Of a stretch of 64,000 nucleotides of DNA, positions 1 through 10,025 are shown in pieces. The DNA is from Muribaculaceae bacterium. GTDB taxonomy: Bacteria; Bacteroidota; Bacteroidia; Bacteroidales; Muribaculaceae. A program made the position numbers and the translations under genes. The stretch's first letter is position 1; each line of letters begins with the position of its first letter. Under the pieces are notes generated by a model. The model was given only the letters and a program-made list of their open reading frames with translations, was not told the DNA's origin and ran no database searches. The stretch covers positions 272,405 through 336,404 of the forward strand of contig JAMPGA010000001.1 in the NCBI GenBank assembly GCA_023664185.1, written 5' to 3'.

Positions 1-20
1 CGTATAAAAAAGTCAATCAG

Positions 21-701
21 ATGAGAATAGATATACTCACCGTGCTCCCCGAGATGCTCGAGAGCCCTCTGGGATGCTCCATACTTAAACGCGCACAAGA
101 CAAAGGATTGTGTGAAATCGTGGTGCACAACCTGCGCGACTGGACCACAAACAAGCACCGCAAGGTCGACGACTACCCCTTTGGCGGCGAGGCCGGCATG
201 GTGATGCAGGTAGAGCCGGTGGACCGCGCCATCTCTGAGCTAAAATCGCAGCGCGACTACGACGAGGTGATTTTCACATCGCCCGACGGCGAGCAGCTCA
301 CACAGCCCATGGCCAATTCCCTGTCGCTGTGCCAGAATCTCATAATCCTCTGCGGACACTATAAAGGGGTTGACTATCGCATACGCGAACACCTTATAAC
401 AAAAGAGATATCCATAGGCGACTACGTGCTCACCGGCGGCGAGATACCGGCCGTGGTCATAGCCGACTCAATAATACGCCTAATCCCCGGCGCCATCGGC
501 GACGAGCAGAGCGCTCTGTCCGACTCGTTTCAGGACAATCTGCTGGCTCCGCCTGTCTACACCCGTCCGGCCGACTACAAAGGCTGGAAAGTGCCCGAAG
601 TGCTTCTCTCAGGCCACGCCGCACGCATAGCCGACTGGCGCCAGGAGCAAGCTCTCGAGCGCACCCGCCGCCTCCGCCCCGACCTTCTTGGGGAGAGTTG
701 A
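21..701 (+). CDS. trmD: tRNA (guanine-N1-)-methyltransferase TrmD
   Basis: This enzyme methylates N1 of G37 next to the anticodon of some tRNAs, using S-adenosylmethionine, and so limits frameshifting. The 226-residue product has the usual TrmD length. The SPOUT knot is clear: FGGEAGMV at residues 54-61, CGHYKG at 111-116 and GDYVLTGGE at 133-141, which form the methionine-donor pocket. The ATG at 21 gives the expected [10 protein letters not shown] start. The stop codon lies inside a GAGAGTTGAG repeat shared with the convergent ROK kinase gene. No rpsP, rimM or rplS neighbours are visible here, so the gene seems separated from the classical operon, though the left side is cut by the window. 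Confidence 0.97.
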   Translation: MRIDILTVLPEMLESPLGCSILKRAQDKGLCEIVVHNLRDWTTNKHRKVDDYPFGGEAGMVMQVEPVDRAISELKSQRDYDEVIFTSPDGEQLTQPMANSLSLCQNLIILCGHYKGVDYRIREHLITKEISIGDYVLTGGEIPAVVIADSIIRLIPGAIGDEQSALSDSFQDNLLAPPVYTRPADYKGWKVPEVLLSGHAARIADWRQEQALERTRRLRPDLLGES

Positions 702-767
702 GAGTTGAGAATGGAGAATCTCCATTCCCAACTCTCAATTCTCCATTCTCAATTCTCCTTCTCAGCA
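691..767. repeat. Foldback of GAGAATTGAGA-type repeats at convergent stops
   Basis: Short purine-rich direct units (GAGAGTTGAGA, GAGAATGGAGA, GAGAATTGAGA) occur in both orientations and form a hairpin with arms 701-717 and 719-735 that match at 16 of 17 positions. Both the trmD stop and the ROK kinase stop lie inside it. It may act as a bidirectional transcription barrier, but there is no T-run, so this is inference. Confidence 0.6.
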
Positions 768-1762
768 GGCATTCCCACGCCGGGCTGGGGGACTGCTGGG
801 GGCATGGGTTTTGCTTCCCAGCCCAGTGCGCTGGCGCCGAGGATGGCGGCATCGGCTTCCTTGAGCTCGGACACGAGCACCTTCACCTTGCCCTTGAACA
901 TATTCATCATATGGCGCTCCATCGACTCCTTGATAGGCTTCATGAGCAGGTCGCCGCTCTTGGCCAGACCGCCGAAGAGGATTATGGCCTCGGGCGATGA
1001 GAAGGCTGTGAAGTCGGCAAACGCCTCGCCAAGGATATTGCCTGTGTAGTCAAATATCTCCTTGGCCAGCTTATCGCCCTTAACGGCAGCGTCGTAGACA
1101 TCCTTAGAGGTTATGACATCCATGGGCAGGTCGCGCAGAGCCGAGGGCTCCTGGCGTATTTCCAAAAACTCGCGGGCGGTACGAGCCACGCCGGTGGCCG
1201 AGCAGTAGGCCTCGAGGCAGCCGGTGCGACCGCAGCCGCAGAGGCGTCCATTGTTACGCTTCATTATCACGTGGCCCAGCTCGCCGGCAAAACCGTCGTG
1301 GCCATAGACGAGCTGACCGTTTATCACGATACCTGAGCCCACACCTGTGCCGAGGGTTATCATGATGAAATTCTTCATGCCGCGAGCTGCGCCATAGGTC
1401 ATCTCACCGATAGCTGCAGCATTGGCATCGTTGGTGATGGCCACCGGAATGCCAAACTTCTCGCTCACCATCTGTGCCAGGGGCAGAGGGGTGGGCCAGG
1501 GTATATTGACAAATTTCTCTATCGAACCGGTATAATAGTTGGCATTGGGCGCACCTATGCCTATGCCTGCTATCTTGCCGACAGCGTCGTTGGCCTCGAT
1601 GAGGCGGGTCAGCTCCTTGTGGAGCTCGTCGAGGTAATCGTTTACATCGGCATGTTTAAGGGTTTTGATCGAAGAGCTGGCAATTACCACTCCACGGGCA
1701 TCTACAATGCCAAACACAGTGTTGGTACCGCCGATATCGATACCCACTACATAGGGTTTCAT
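749..1762 (-). CDS. ROK family sugar kinase (glucokinase-like)
   Basis: This is a cytoplasmic ATP-dependent sugar kinase of the ROK family, probably a glucokinase. The phosphate-binding motif DIGGT is at residues 9-13. It is followed by a NDANAAAIGE catalytic loop and the ROK zinc cluster of Cys residues around CGCGRTGCLEAY near residue 175, with the preceding zinc-ligand His in GELGH. Length (337 aa) is slightly above the usual 310-325 because of a Pro-rich tail (about residues 318-337) that runs into the repeat tract at the stop. It is transcribed toward trmD and has its own promoter at 1802-1809. Substrate cannot be fixed from sequence: N-acetylmannosamine kinases and ROK repressors share the fold, but no N-terminal HTH domain is present. 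Confidence 0.9.
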   Translation of the reverse strand: MKPYVVGIDIGGTNTVFGIVDARGVVIASSSIKTLKHADVNDYLDELHKELTRLIEANDAVGKIAGIGIGAPNANYYTGSIEKFVNIPWPTPLPLAQMVSEKFGIPVAITNDANAAAIGEMTYGAARGMKNFIMITLGTGVGSGIVINGQLVYGHDGFAGELGHVIMKRNNGRLCGCGRTGCLEAYCSATGVARTAREFLEIRQEPSALRDLPMDVITSKDVYDAAVKGDKLAKEIFDYTGNILGEAFADFTAFSSPEAIILFGGLAKSGDLLMKPIKESMERHMMNMFKGKVKVLVSELKEADAAILGASALGWEAKPMPPAVPQPGVGMPAEKEN

Positions 1763-1801
1763 AGTTTGAATCAGTTTTTATGGTTGGATGATATAATGTT
1801 G

Positions 1802-1809
1802 CAAATATA
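1802..1809 (-). promoter_or_regulatory. -7 element for the ROK kinase gene
   Basis: On the minus strand this reads TATATTTG, matching the Bacteroidota -7 consensus TAnnTTTG, about 40 nt upstream of the kinase ATG. A TTTG on the minus strand at 1826-1829 could serve as -33 but the spacing (16) is short. Confidence 0.6.
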
Positions 1810-1891
1810 ACGTTTTTTTGATTGCCAAAATGCTAATTTTTTGAAAATTCTAAAAAAAATGCTCTCGGACACCGAAATAAAAGTGTATAAT

Positions 1892-1923
1892 TTTGTCAAT
1901 AATTATCAAAAATCGTAACTTTG
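1892..1923 (+). promoter_or_regulatory. Promoter of the Omp28-like gene
   Basis: TTTG (1892-1895) and TAACTTTG (1916-1923) are separated by 20 nt, an excellent match to the Bacteroidota -33/-7 pattern. The expected leader is about 45 nt before the ATG at 1975. Confidence 0.8.
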
Positions 1924-1974
1924 CGACTCCAATAGACACAAATACTTCATTCATTCCATTCATTTCTTTAATTT

Positions 1975-3945
1975 ATGAAGAAAACTCTACTCACTTTGCT
2001 TGGAGCGGTGGCCTTTGCCACAGTCCAGGTGTCGGCCGGGCCCCTCAGTAAAGCCCACACCTTGAAGGCCGAGCCAATGTCGACCGAAAAATACTCGGTT
2101 CTCACTCTCGAAAACTCGTTCCAGACCGCTCCCGGCCCGCAGAAAGCAGCCGGCGTCATCGACTATACACTGGCCGGCGATCCCTACACCTGCCTTGGTT
2201 TCAAGAATATGACCAAAGGCAATCAGATGGCCACAGCCTTCGAGATCACCCCCGAGGTGTCAACCAAGTTTGCAGGCTCGAAGATTACTGCTGTGTCATT
2301 CTATACAGGTATCAACGGCAACACCGACAAAAACGACATCACCATTTACTATGTATGGGTCAGCGAGGGCGACCTCATCTCGGGCACCTCTACCGGCACC
2401 CAGCCTCTGGCTCAGAAGGGCTCAATGGTCTCAACCGAACCCCAGCAGAGCTACACTGTGAAATTCGATGAGCCCGTCACCATCGAAGCCGGCAAACGCT
2501 ACTATGTGGGCACACGCTTCACAGTGGCCGCCTCGACAGACTACCCCATCGTCATCGACTACGAGCCCACCTCCGCTCTTGAGGGTGGCTGGGTGGCTAC
2601 CCGCGCCAACGCCGATGCTGCATGGCAGTGGGACAACATTGCCCCCACCTATGGCAACAACTGCCTGGCGTGTCGCATCGAAGGCAACAACCTGCCCGAG
2701 GATGAAGTGCTCGTCTCAGCCATCGAGGCAAGCCTCAGCGCCAAAGCCGGACAGCCCTTTGAGGTAGACTTCATGGTCAAGAACAACGCCGCCAATCAGA
2801 TATCCACCATCGAATACACCTGTCAGGTAGGCACCGATGCTCCTATCACCAAGACCGCCAAGCTGGACAATGCCATCTCCTATGGCCAGACAAGCGTGGT
2901 GAGCATGCTCGACGCCGTTGCCTCTACAAGCGCCGCCAATACCCCCGTCACCATCACCGTCACCAAGGTTGACGGATTCCCCAACCAGTATCCCGACGCC
3001 TCTGCCACCACCACCCTCGACATCCTTCCCGCCGGCAAGGGCTACGACCGCAACCTCGTAATCGAGGAGGGCACCAGCATCTGGTGTGGATGGTGTCCGT
3101 TTGGCATCGGCGCCTTCGAGTATATCCGCGATAAGTATACCGACGGATCGCTCATTCCTGTAGCTGTTCACTCACCTTTCAACGGCCAGAACGATCCCAT
3201 GACCTCGTCATCTTACTACGAATTCATCCAGAACTATATCTCGGCCTTCCCCACCGCCATTATCAGCCGCTACTTTGAGGTGTCGATGGGCACACCCCAG
3301 ATAGGCCAGATCATCGACCAGTACTACGACCTCATGCACCAGTGGCCCTCGCCCGTGCGTCTTGATATGGATGTACGCTGGGCCGACTCAAACAAAAAGT
3401 CGATCGAATTCGTGGCAAAGACCACATATGTTTGGGACTACGACACTGCCCCAGACTATCTCCTCTCGTTTGCCATCAAGGAAGACCAGGTAGGCCCCTA
3501 CAACCAGCAGAACTACCTCAACGGACAGTATAACTTCTACGGCTGGGGCACCAAAGGCTCAGTGGTGAGCTGGAAATTTGATGATGTGGCCCGCGACGTC
3601 GACGGATTCAGAGGTGTGGCCGGCAGCATCCCCTCAAAGATTGAGGCTGACAAGGAGTACAAATACTCTCACATCATGCAGTTTGGCTCGAACGTATCCA
3701 ACGCCCAGAACGTCACCGCCATCTGCTATCTGCTCAACACCAAGACCGGTGTGATTGAGACAGCCATCAGCGTACCCGCATCGAAGTTCCTCGACTATGA
3801 TCCCTCAAGCATCGAGAGCATCGACGCCGCCGAGACTGAGGCTCCCGTTGAGTATTTCAACCTCCAGGGCATCCGTGTTGACAATCCTCAGGGTGGAGTC
3901 TATATCCGCCGCCAGGGCAACACCGTCACCAAGGTGGTGAAATAA
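1975..3945 (+). CDS. Secreted Omp28-related thioredoxin-fold protein
   Basis: The 656-residue protein starts with a signal peptide (MKKTLLTLLGAVAFATVQVSA), so it is exported. The N-terminal half looks like beta-rich adhesion-type domains. From about residue 355 a segment resembles Omp28-related outer-membrane proteins, with a W-C-G-W-C motif at residues 370-374 (Cys371, Cys374) at the position of a thioredoxin CXXC. The last 30 residues (EYFNLQGIRV...GGVYIRRQG) form a C-terminal tag found on many secreted Bacteroidales proteins and related in look to type IX sorting domains. It is monocistronic, with a strong promoter and a strong terminator. The exact role is unknown; disulfide chemistry is inferred from the CXXC only. 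Confidence 0.75.
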   Translation: MKKTLLTLLGAVAFATVQVSAGPLSKAHTLKAEPMSTEKYSVLTLENSFQTAPGPQKAAGVIDYTLAGDPYTCLGFKNMTKGNQMATAFEITPEVSTKFAGSKITAVSFYTGINGNTDKNDITIYYVWVSEGDLISGTSTGTQPLAQKGSMVSTEPQQSYTVKFDEPVTIEAGKRYYVGTRFTVAASTDYPIVIDYEPTSALEGGWVATRANADAAWQWDNIAPTYGNNCLACRIEGNNLPEDEVLVSAIEASLSAKAGQPFEVDFMVKNNAANQISTIEYTCQVGTDAPITKTAKLDNAISYGQTSVVSMLDAVASTSAANTPVTITVTKVDGFPNQYPDASATTTLDILPAGKGYDRNLVIEEGTSIWCGWCPFGIGAFEYIRDKYTDGSLIPVAVHSPFNGQNDPMTSSSYYEFIQNYISAFPTAIISRYFEVSMGTPQIGQIIDQYYDLMHQWPSPVRLDMDVRWADSNKKSIEFVAKTTYVWDYDTAPDYLLSFAIKEDQVGPYNQQNYLNGQYNFYGWGTKGSVVSWKFDDVARDVDGFRGVAGSIPSKIEADKEYKYSHIMQFGSNVSNAQNVTAICYLLNTKTGVIETAISVPASKFLDYDPSSIESIDAAETEAPVEYFNLQGIRVDNPQGGVYIRRQGNTVTKVVK

Positions 3946-3967
3946 ACATAACATCACATATCTACCG

Positions 3968-4004
3968 TGCCCCGCAGCCCCAGAGCCGCGGGGCATATTT
4001 TTTT
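3968..4004 (+). terminator. Intrinsic terminator after the Omp28-like gene
   Basis: An 8-bp GC-rich stem TGCCCCGC (3968-3975) / GCGGGGCA (3988-3995) is followed by a T-rich run to 4004. Confidence 0.9.
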
Positions 4005-4016
4005 AACACCTGTTAT

Positions 4017-4048
4017 GTTGGATATTACAGTAAAAATAAGTAATTTTG
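4017..4048 (+). promoter_or_regulatory. Promoter of the PAP2 phosphatase gene
   Basis: GTTG (4017-4020) and TAATTTTG (4041-4048) with 20-nt spacing fit the Bacteroidota pattern with one -33 mismatch. Confidence 0.65.
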
Positions 4049-4087
4049 TAAAACAAATACGAACTTTCTCCCAATCATTTCCACCGA

Positions 4088-4717
4088 ATGTCTTTAATCG
4101 AAACCATCGATACACAGTTGTTGCTCATGATCAACGGTCTGCACTGTCAGATCATGGACACCATAATGATCACCATAACCAACAAATGGTTCTGGGTACC
4201 GTTTTATTTGCTGCTCCTTGCCTATGTGATACGTGAGAAGCGCACTTCGCTCGGCGCCTTGTGGTGTGTGCTCTCCATAGTGCTCGCTGTGGCTATGGCC
4301 GATCAGATCGGAGCCGGCACCCTGCGTGAGAGCGTGGCACGCCTGCGTCCCGCCAATCTCGACAACCCCATATCGCCATTGGTGCATGTGGTAGACAATT
4401 ATCGCGGAGGCCGCTACGGATTCCCCTCGTGTCACGCGGCCAACTCCTTTGCCTTAGCAGTGTTCATGTGGCTCACGTTCCGCCGCAAAGCCGTGGCCTG
4501 GGTGATGTTTCCGTGGGCATTGCTGCAGTGTTACAGTCGCGCATACTTAGGTGTGCACTATCCCGGCGATCTGCTTGTGGGAGCTCTTCTCGGCAGCCTC
4601 TGCGCCTCGTGTGTATACTGGGCTCCGCGCCTGCTGGGACCGCAGCTCATCAGCCGCATAGAATTTATAGAAAGCCTGGTGCGACGTGGCTTCTTCGGCA
4701 ACATAGCAGTTAAGTAA
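4088..4717 (+). CDS. PAP2-family membrane phosphatase
   Basis: This integral membrane acid phosphatase probably removes phosphate from lipid substrates such as undecaprenyl pyrophosphate, phosphatidylglycerophosphate or lipid A. All three PAP2 signatures are present in the 209-residue protein: R80-x6-R87-P88, the P-S-C-H box at 113-116 (Cys replaces the common Gly) and S150-R151-x5-H157-x3-D161. Several hydrophobic helices surround them (about 35-47, 60-75, 118-130, 136-148, 162-178). It is flanked by its own promoter and terminator. The substrate cannot be decided from sequence. Confidence 0.9.
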   Translation: MSLIETIDTQLLLMINGLHCQIMDTIMITITNKWFWVPFYLLLLAYVIREKRTSLGALWCVLSIVLAVAMADQIGAGTLRESVARLRPANLDNPISPLVHVVDNYRGGRYGFPSCHAANSFALAVFMWLTFRRKAVAWVMFPWALLQCYSRAYLGVHYPGDLLVGALLGSLCASCVYWAPRLLGPQLISRIEFIESLVRRGFFGNIAVK

Positions 4718-4743
4718 ATTACTCTAAATAATAGTTAAAATCC

Positions 4744-4777
4744 ATCCGTGTACCCTTTGGCTACACGGATTTTTTTT
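4744..4777 (+). terminator. Intrinsic terminator after the PAP2 gene, loop carries next -33
   Basis: Stem ATCCGTGTA (4744-4752) / TACACGGAT (4762-4770) is followed by a run of T to 4777. The loop contains TTTG at 4756-4759, which is the -33 element of the next promoter. Confidence 0.92.
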
Positions 4778-4786
4778 ATAAATTTG
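4756..4786 (+). promoter_or_regulatory. Promoter of the PL11 lyase gene, embedded in a terminator
   Basis: TTTG (4756-4759) lies in the terminator loop and TAAATTTG (4779-4786) begins just after its T-run, with the ideal 19-nt spacing. The leader before the ATG at 4842 would be about 50 nt. Confidence 0.8.
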
Positions 4787-4841
4787 TGGCCAGCAATAAT
4801 ATAATTACTAAAAAAATCTAATTTAACCTTAAAAGGAATAC

Positions 4842-7829
4842 ATGAAGAAGATTTCCTCAGCTATTCTTGCCCTGTCGCTTGTCAGTGGCACTGCCTGGGC
4901 AGCTTTTCCGATAGCCGAAAAGCTTGACCGCGGAGTGGTGGCAGTGAAGACCTCGACGGGTACATTCGTGTCGTGGCGCTCTCTTACCGCCGACGACCCC
5001 TCGATGACCTTTGACGTATATCGCGACGGCACAAAAGTAAACGACCAGCCCATAACCGCAGGCACCAACATCACAGATGCCAAGGGCACTGCCACTTCCA
5101 AATATGTGGTAAAGGCTTCGGTGGGCGGCTCTGTAGTGGAAACCTCACCTGAAACCGCCGTGGAGGCCGATGTATATCGCCGCCTCACACTCGACCGTCC
5201 CACAGGATCGGGCTGCACATATACGCCCAACGATATGTCGGTGGGCGATGTCGACGGCGACGGCCGATATGAGCTTTTTGTGAAGTGGGATCCCTCAAAC
5301 TCAAAAGACAACTCGCAGGAGGGCAAGACAGGCAACGTCTACATCGACTGCTACACCCTTGAAGGCAAGAAACTTTGGCGCGTAGACCTGGGACAGAACA
5401 TCCGCGCCGGCGCCCACTACACTCAGTTTATGGTGTTTGACTTCGACCAGGACGGCAAAGCCGAAATGATATGCAAGACCGCACCCGGCACCAAGGACGC
5501 CGCCGGAAAGAATGTGATAATGGGCTCGGACGACCCCTCGAAGTCGTATGTCAACTCTAAGGGCCACATCATCAGCGGCCCCGAGTATCTCACTGTATTC
5601 AACGGCCAGACAGGCGCCGAAATCCACACCATAGCCTACAATCCCTCGCGCAACATGCACGAGCAGCAGAAGAACTATCCCGGCTGGGGCGACACCTATG
5701 GCGGCCGCTCGGAGCGCTATCTGGCAGGCGTGGCCTACTTTGACGGCAAGACACCCTCAGCCGTGTTCTGCCGCGGATATTACACCCACTCCTACCTCTG
5801 GGCCGTAGACTATAAGAACGGCAAGCTCTCTGAGCGCTGGCTCCACGCCTCCACAGAGAAGAACAAGGGCGCCTATGGCGAGGGTGCACACTCGCTCACC
5901 ATCGGCGACTGTGACGGTGACGGATTTGACGAAGTGGTATATGGCTCTGCCTCAATCGACCACGACGGCAAACTGCTCTACCGCACCGGCGGTGGCCACG
6001 GCGATGCCCTCCACCTGGGCGACTTCGACCCCGACCGCGAGGGTCTCGAGGTGTTTATGGTGCACGAGGAGAAGTCCTCGGCCTATCCGTTTGACGCCTC
6101 GTTCCGCGACGCCAAGACCGGCGAGATAATCTGGAGCGTCAAGCAGTCGGGCCACGACATTGGCCGCGGTCTGGTGGGCGACCTCTCCGACAAATGGCGC
6201 GGACATGAATGCTGGCCCAACGCTCGCTATCTCACTTCAAGCGACGACTCGCGCGCAAACGCCACCTTCGACTGCAAAGGCAACATCGTGGTCGACGGCA
6301 AGGCTCAGGACTCAAACTTCCGCATCTACTGGGACGGCGACCTGCTCGACGAGCTCTTTGACGGAAAATATGACAGCAATTCCGCGAAGGCCTCTCCTGT
6401 GGTTAACAAGCGCAACGCTGCCCTCACCTCAACCTCCAAGTCGTGGACATTCTCGAAATACAATGCCCAGACCTGCAACACCACCAAGGCCACTCCCTGC
6501 CTCCAGGCCGACATCCTTGGCGACTGGCGCGAGGAGCTGATAATGTGGGACTACACGAACCCCGCTCAGATTATGATCTTCACCACCACAGAGACCTCGA
6601 AATACCGTGTGCCCTGTCTGATGGAGGATCATAACTACCGCCTGGCCATAGCATGGCAAAACTCTGGCTACAACCAGCCTCCTCACCTCTCCTACAACCT
6701 GGCTGCAACCTACTCCAACGATCCCTCTATCAAGATCACCTCGGGTCAGCTCAACCAGGCCGTGGAGCTCGGATATGCCATCGGCGCCATCACCGGCACA
6801 TGGGAGAAGGCCGAGACAGTCACCGCCAGCGGACTCCCCCAGGGTGTGACCCTCAACGCCGACAACTCGGCCAAGACCTTCACCATCTCTGGAACACCCA
6901 CAGCCGAAGGAAACTACAGCTACAAGATTACTGCCACCGGCGAGGGAGGTACTACTACGGTTGAAGGCACCATCACAGTGAGCAGCAACATCGACCTGGA
7001 GCGTGTGGCCTACTTCACATTCGACCAGGTGGGCGCCACCGTGGCCAACCAGGTGCAGGGTGAAGCCACCGTAGTGGGCACACCCACAGCCACCGAGGGC
7101 AAGAAGGACGGTGCCATCATGCTCAACGGCACCACCGACTACCTCACCCAGGATGCCTACGACAAGATACAGATGGGCGCATCCGACTTCACCATCGAAA
7201 TGCTCCTGAAGTCTGACGACGACGCAGCCTACATCTTCCACAAAGGATCGACCACCTCGAGCGACGCCCCCGGAGCTACAGGCAACTGGATCGGATTTGA
7301 ATACAAGAGCGGCAACCTCAAGTTTGCCATCGACGACGACGTCAACAAGACTGACCTCACCGTGGCCGGATCTGACTACTTCAACAACCAGTGGCACCAC
7401 ATTGTGCTCGTGCGCGAGTCGGCCACAAAGACCATCAAGGCTTATGTCGACGGCACTCTCGTCGGTGAGACCACCGACCTCACAGGCGCCATCAACGACA
7501 ACAACGAGCGTCTTGTGATCGGCAACGTCAACAACACCTTCGGCAACTTCTATGCCGGTGCACTCGACGACCTCAGCATCTATCGCGGTGCCATGAGCGC
7601 CAACAAGGTTCAGGAGCGCTTTGAAAGCTACTCTAACTCTGGCATCATCGACATCAACGCCACTCCCGTGCAGCCCAAACACCTCAAGCTCTACAACGCC
7701 GTCAACGGTGTCGAGGTGGCCCGTGGCATCGGTGAGCCCGAAAACGTCACCCGTGGCGTAGAGCCCGGCGTCTATATCCTCGTGATCGAGCAGGGCAACA
7801 CCCGCTACATCTCGAAGATCAAACTCTGA
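4842..7829 (+). CDS. Secreted rhamnogalacturonan lyase, PL11 with Ig and LamG domains
   Basis: The product cleaves the rhamnogalacturonan I backbone of pectin by beta-elimination. A signal peptide (MKKISSAILALSLVSGTAWA) is followed by a PL11 catalytic beta-propeller (about residues 21-625), recognised from EKLDRGVVAVKTSTG and FVSWR at the start and repeated acidic calcium-type loops such as DVDGDGRYE, DFDQDGKAE and DCDGDGFDE. A putative Ig/He_PIG domain follows (about 631-712) and then a LamG/concanavalin-like module (about 715-930), probably for carbohydrate binding. The C-terminus (about 943-995) ends in GVYILVIEQG, a short sorting-like tag. At 995 residues it is longer than bare PL11 enzymes because of these modules. 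No SusC/SusD pair lies beside it. Confidence 0.9.
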   Translation: MKKISSAILALSLVSGTAWAAFPIAEKLDRGVVAVKTSTGTFVSWRSLTADDPSMTFDVYRDGTKVNDQPITAGTNITDAKGTATSKYVVKASVGGSVVETSPETAVEADVYRRLTLDRPTGSGCTYTPNDMSVGDVDGDGRYELFVKWDPSNSKDNSQEGKTGNVYIDCYTLEGKKLWRVDLGQNIRAGAHYTQFMVFDFDQDGKAEMICKTAPGTKDAAGKNVIMGSDDPSKSYVNSKGHIISGPEYLTVFNGQTGAEIHTIAYNPSRNMHEQQKNYPGWGDTYGGRSERYLAGVAYFDGKTPSAVFCRGYYTHSYLWAVDYKNGKLSERWLHASTEKNKGAYGEGAHSLTIGDCDGDGFDEVVYGSASIDHDGKLLYRTGGGHGDALHLGDFDPDREGLEVFMVHEEKSSAYPFDASFRDAKTGEIIWSVKQSGHDIGRGLVGDLSDKWRGHECWPNARYLTSSDDSRANATFDCKGNIVVDGKAQDSNFRIYWDGDLLDELFDGKYDSNSAKASPVVNKRNAALTSTSKSWTFSKYNAQTCNTTKATPCLQADILGDWREELIMWDYTNPAQIMIFTTTETSKYRVPCLMEDHNYRLAIAWQNSGYNQPPHLSYNLAATYSNDPSIKITSGQLNQAVELGYAIGAITGTWEKAETVTASGLPQGVTLNADNSAKTFTISGTPTAEGNYSYKITATGEGGTTTVEGTITVSSNIDLERVAYFTFDQVGATVANQVQGEATVVGTPTATEGKKDGAIMLNGTTDYLTQDAYDKIQMGASDFTIEMLLKSDDDAAYIFHKGSTTSSDAPGATGNWIGFEYKSGNLKFAIDDDVNKTDLTVAGSDYFNNQWHHIVLVRESATKTIKAYVDGTLVGETTDLTGAINDNNERLVIGNVNNTFGNFYAGALDDLSIYRGAMSANKVQERFESYSNSGIIDINATPVQPKHLKLYNAVNGVEVARGIGEPENVTRGVEPGVYILVIEQGNTRYISKIKL

Positions 7830-7893
7830 GAGTATGGAATTGAGAATGGAGAACTGAGAGTTGAGAATTAGGACTCTCGACTCCACTCTCAAC
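7830..7893. repeat. GAGAATTGAGAA-type tract abutting the PL11 stop
   Basis: Immediately after the TGA stop come units such as GAATTGAGAATGGAGAA and GAGAGTTGAGAA, then an inverted CTCTCGACTCCACTCTCAA. The same unit family occurs at 691-767, 16633-16650 and 16786-16802. Confidence 0.55.
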
Positions 7894-7907
7894 CCCAATC
7901 CTGGTAA

Positions 7908-7961
7908 AATAGCCTCGTATATCCAATGGCAAAGCGTCGCCATAGGATATACGAGGCTATT
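7908..7961. repeat. 54-nt near-perfect hairpin downstream of PL11 gene
   Basis: Arms of 17 nt (7908-7924 and 7945-7961) are perfectly complementary. After a single A-A mismatch an inner ATGGC/GCCAT stem (7926-7930/7939-7943) continues the duplex. It may stop transcription, although the T-run is weak. Confidence 0.75.
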
Positions 7962-7988
7962 ATGTTATGCTTCTGTAATAGTGAGCAG

Positions 7989-8136
7989 AACCTCGAAGAG
8001 GTGAATATAATTATAGCCCCCCACCTTGGTGTGGGGTCAGAATGATGCCATGCGAAACAGCATCGGAGAAAGGTCGATTAATCAGAGTCCCACACCCGGA
8101 GTGTGGCGCTGGGTTATGCGACCTCTCCGAGGTTTG
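7989..8136 (+). repeat. Dispersed hairpin-rich repeat, copy 1 (extended)
   Basis: The core 7989-8057 matches the reverse complement of 16684-16752 at 63 of 69 positions. The core contains a CCCCAC...GTGGGG hairpin (about 8019-8035). A further segment to 8136 adds CCACAC...GTGTGG (about 8090-8106) and GACCTC...GAGGTT hairpins and is absent from copy 2. With the preceding tract and hairpin it fills the gene-free 7830-8211 interval; no ORF there looks real. Confidence 0.75.
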
Positions 8137-8211
8137 GCATACGGGAATTCGTCTCTATCTTCAGTACGGGTTAAAAGATTAATTATCAGCTGTCTCAGTC
8201 CTGTAGTTTAT

Positions 8212-8487
8212 CTACTTTTTCTTGAAATGATCGTTGTAGATCTTGATGCCGAAGACAATGGAGGCGCAGACGGTGGTGATGATGTTGGTTATCATCAGGG
8301 GCCAGTTGGACAACAATGCTCCCTGAACCACAAAAAATATACTGCCCAGGCCCATCAGCATAAAGGTGGGCAGAGCTATGCCGTCGGTGTCGCGCGTGCG
8401 GATGGTGTATATGGCCTGCGGCAGATATCCACACACCATGCAGATGGCAGCGGCATACCCGAAAATATTAATCCAAAGAGGGTCCAT
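8212..8487 (-). CDS. SemiSWEET family sugar transporter
   Basis: SemiSWEETs are tiny three-helix membrane proteins that dimerise to move sugars. This 91-residue product has the family length, three hydrophobic segments (about 5-24, 41-62, 64-84) and the conserved GYLPQAI with the Pro-Gln pair after helix 1 and a conserved Asn near the start of helix 3 (MITNIITT). It sits convergent to the PL11 gene, separated by repeats, and divergent from the helicase. It has no clear consensus promoter. Sugar specificity is unknown. Confidence 0.88.
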   Translation of the reverse strand: MDPLWINIFGYAAAICMVCGYLPQAIYTIRTRDTDGIALPTFMLMGLGSIFFVVQGALLSNWPLMITNIITTVCASIVFGIKIYNDHFKKK

Positions 8488-8639
8488 AGCGTCAATTTTT
8501 ATGTTGGTTTCTTACACTTATAACGTTTGAACGGCCTTATTTGTATGGATACTCCTCAAATTTTTCGTCACTAAGTAATGGTTATTCTCTGAAAATCCAA
8601 CTTTTCGGCGCCCTGCAAGGCTGTGTCGGAAATTATTAG

Positions 8640-8647
8640 TAACTTTG
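8640..8647 (+). promoter_or_regulatory. -7 element of the DEAD-box helicase operon
   Basis: TAACTTTG matches the -7 consensus and lies about 25 nt before the first ATG; no good -33 TTTG is seen. Confidence 0.6.
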
Positions 8648-8672
8648 CGTTTTAAAAACAATATGCGTAAAT

Positions 8673-10021
<1,349 letters not shown>

Positions 10022-10025
<4 letters not shown>

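Noticed and set aside
6429..7943. 504-codon open frame on the minus strand across the PL11 gene
   Set aside because: It is antisense to Ig and LamG domains, has a low-complexity Val/Gly/Asp composition and starts in the repeat tract.
8026..8523. Plus-strand frame covering repeat copy 1 and the SemiSWEET gene
   Set aside because: It runs through hairpin repeats and antisense to a clear SemiSWEET gene.
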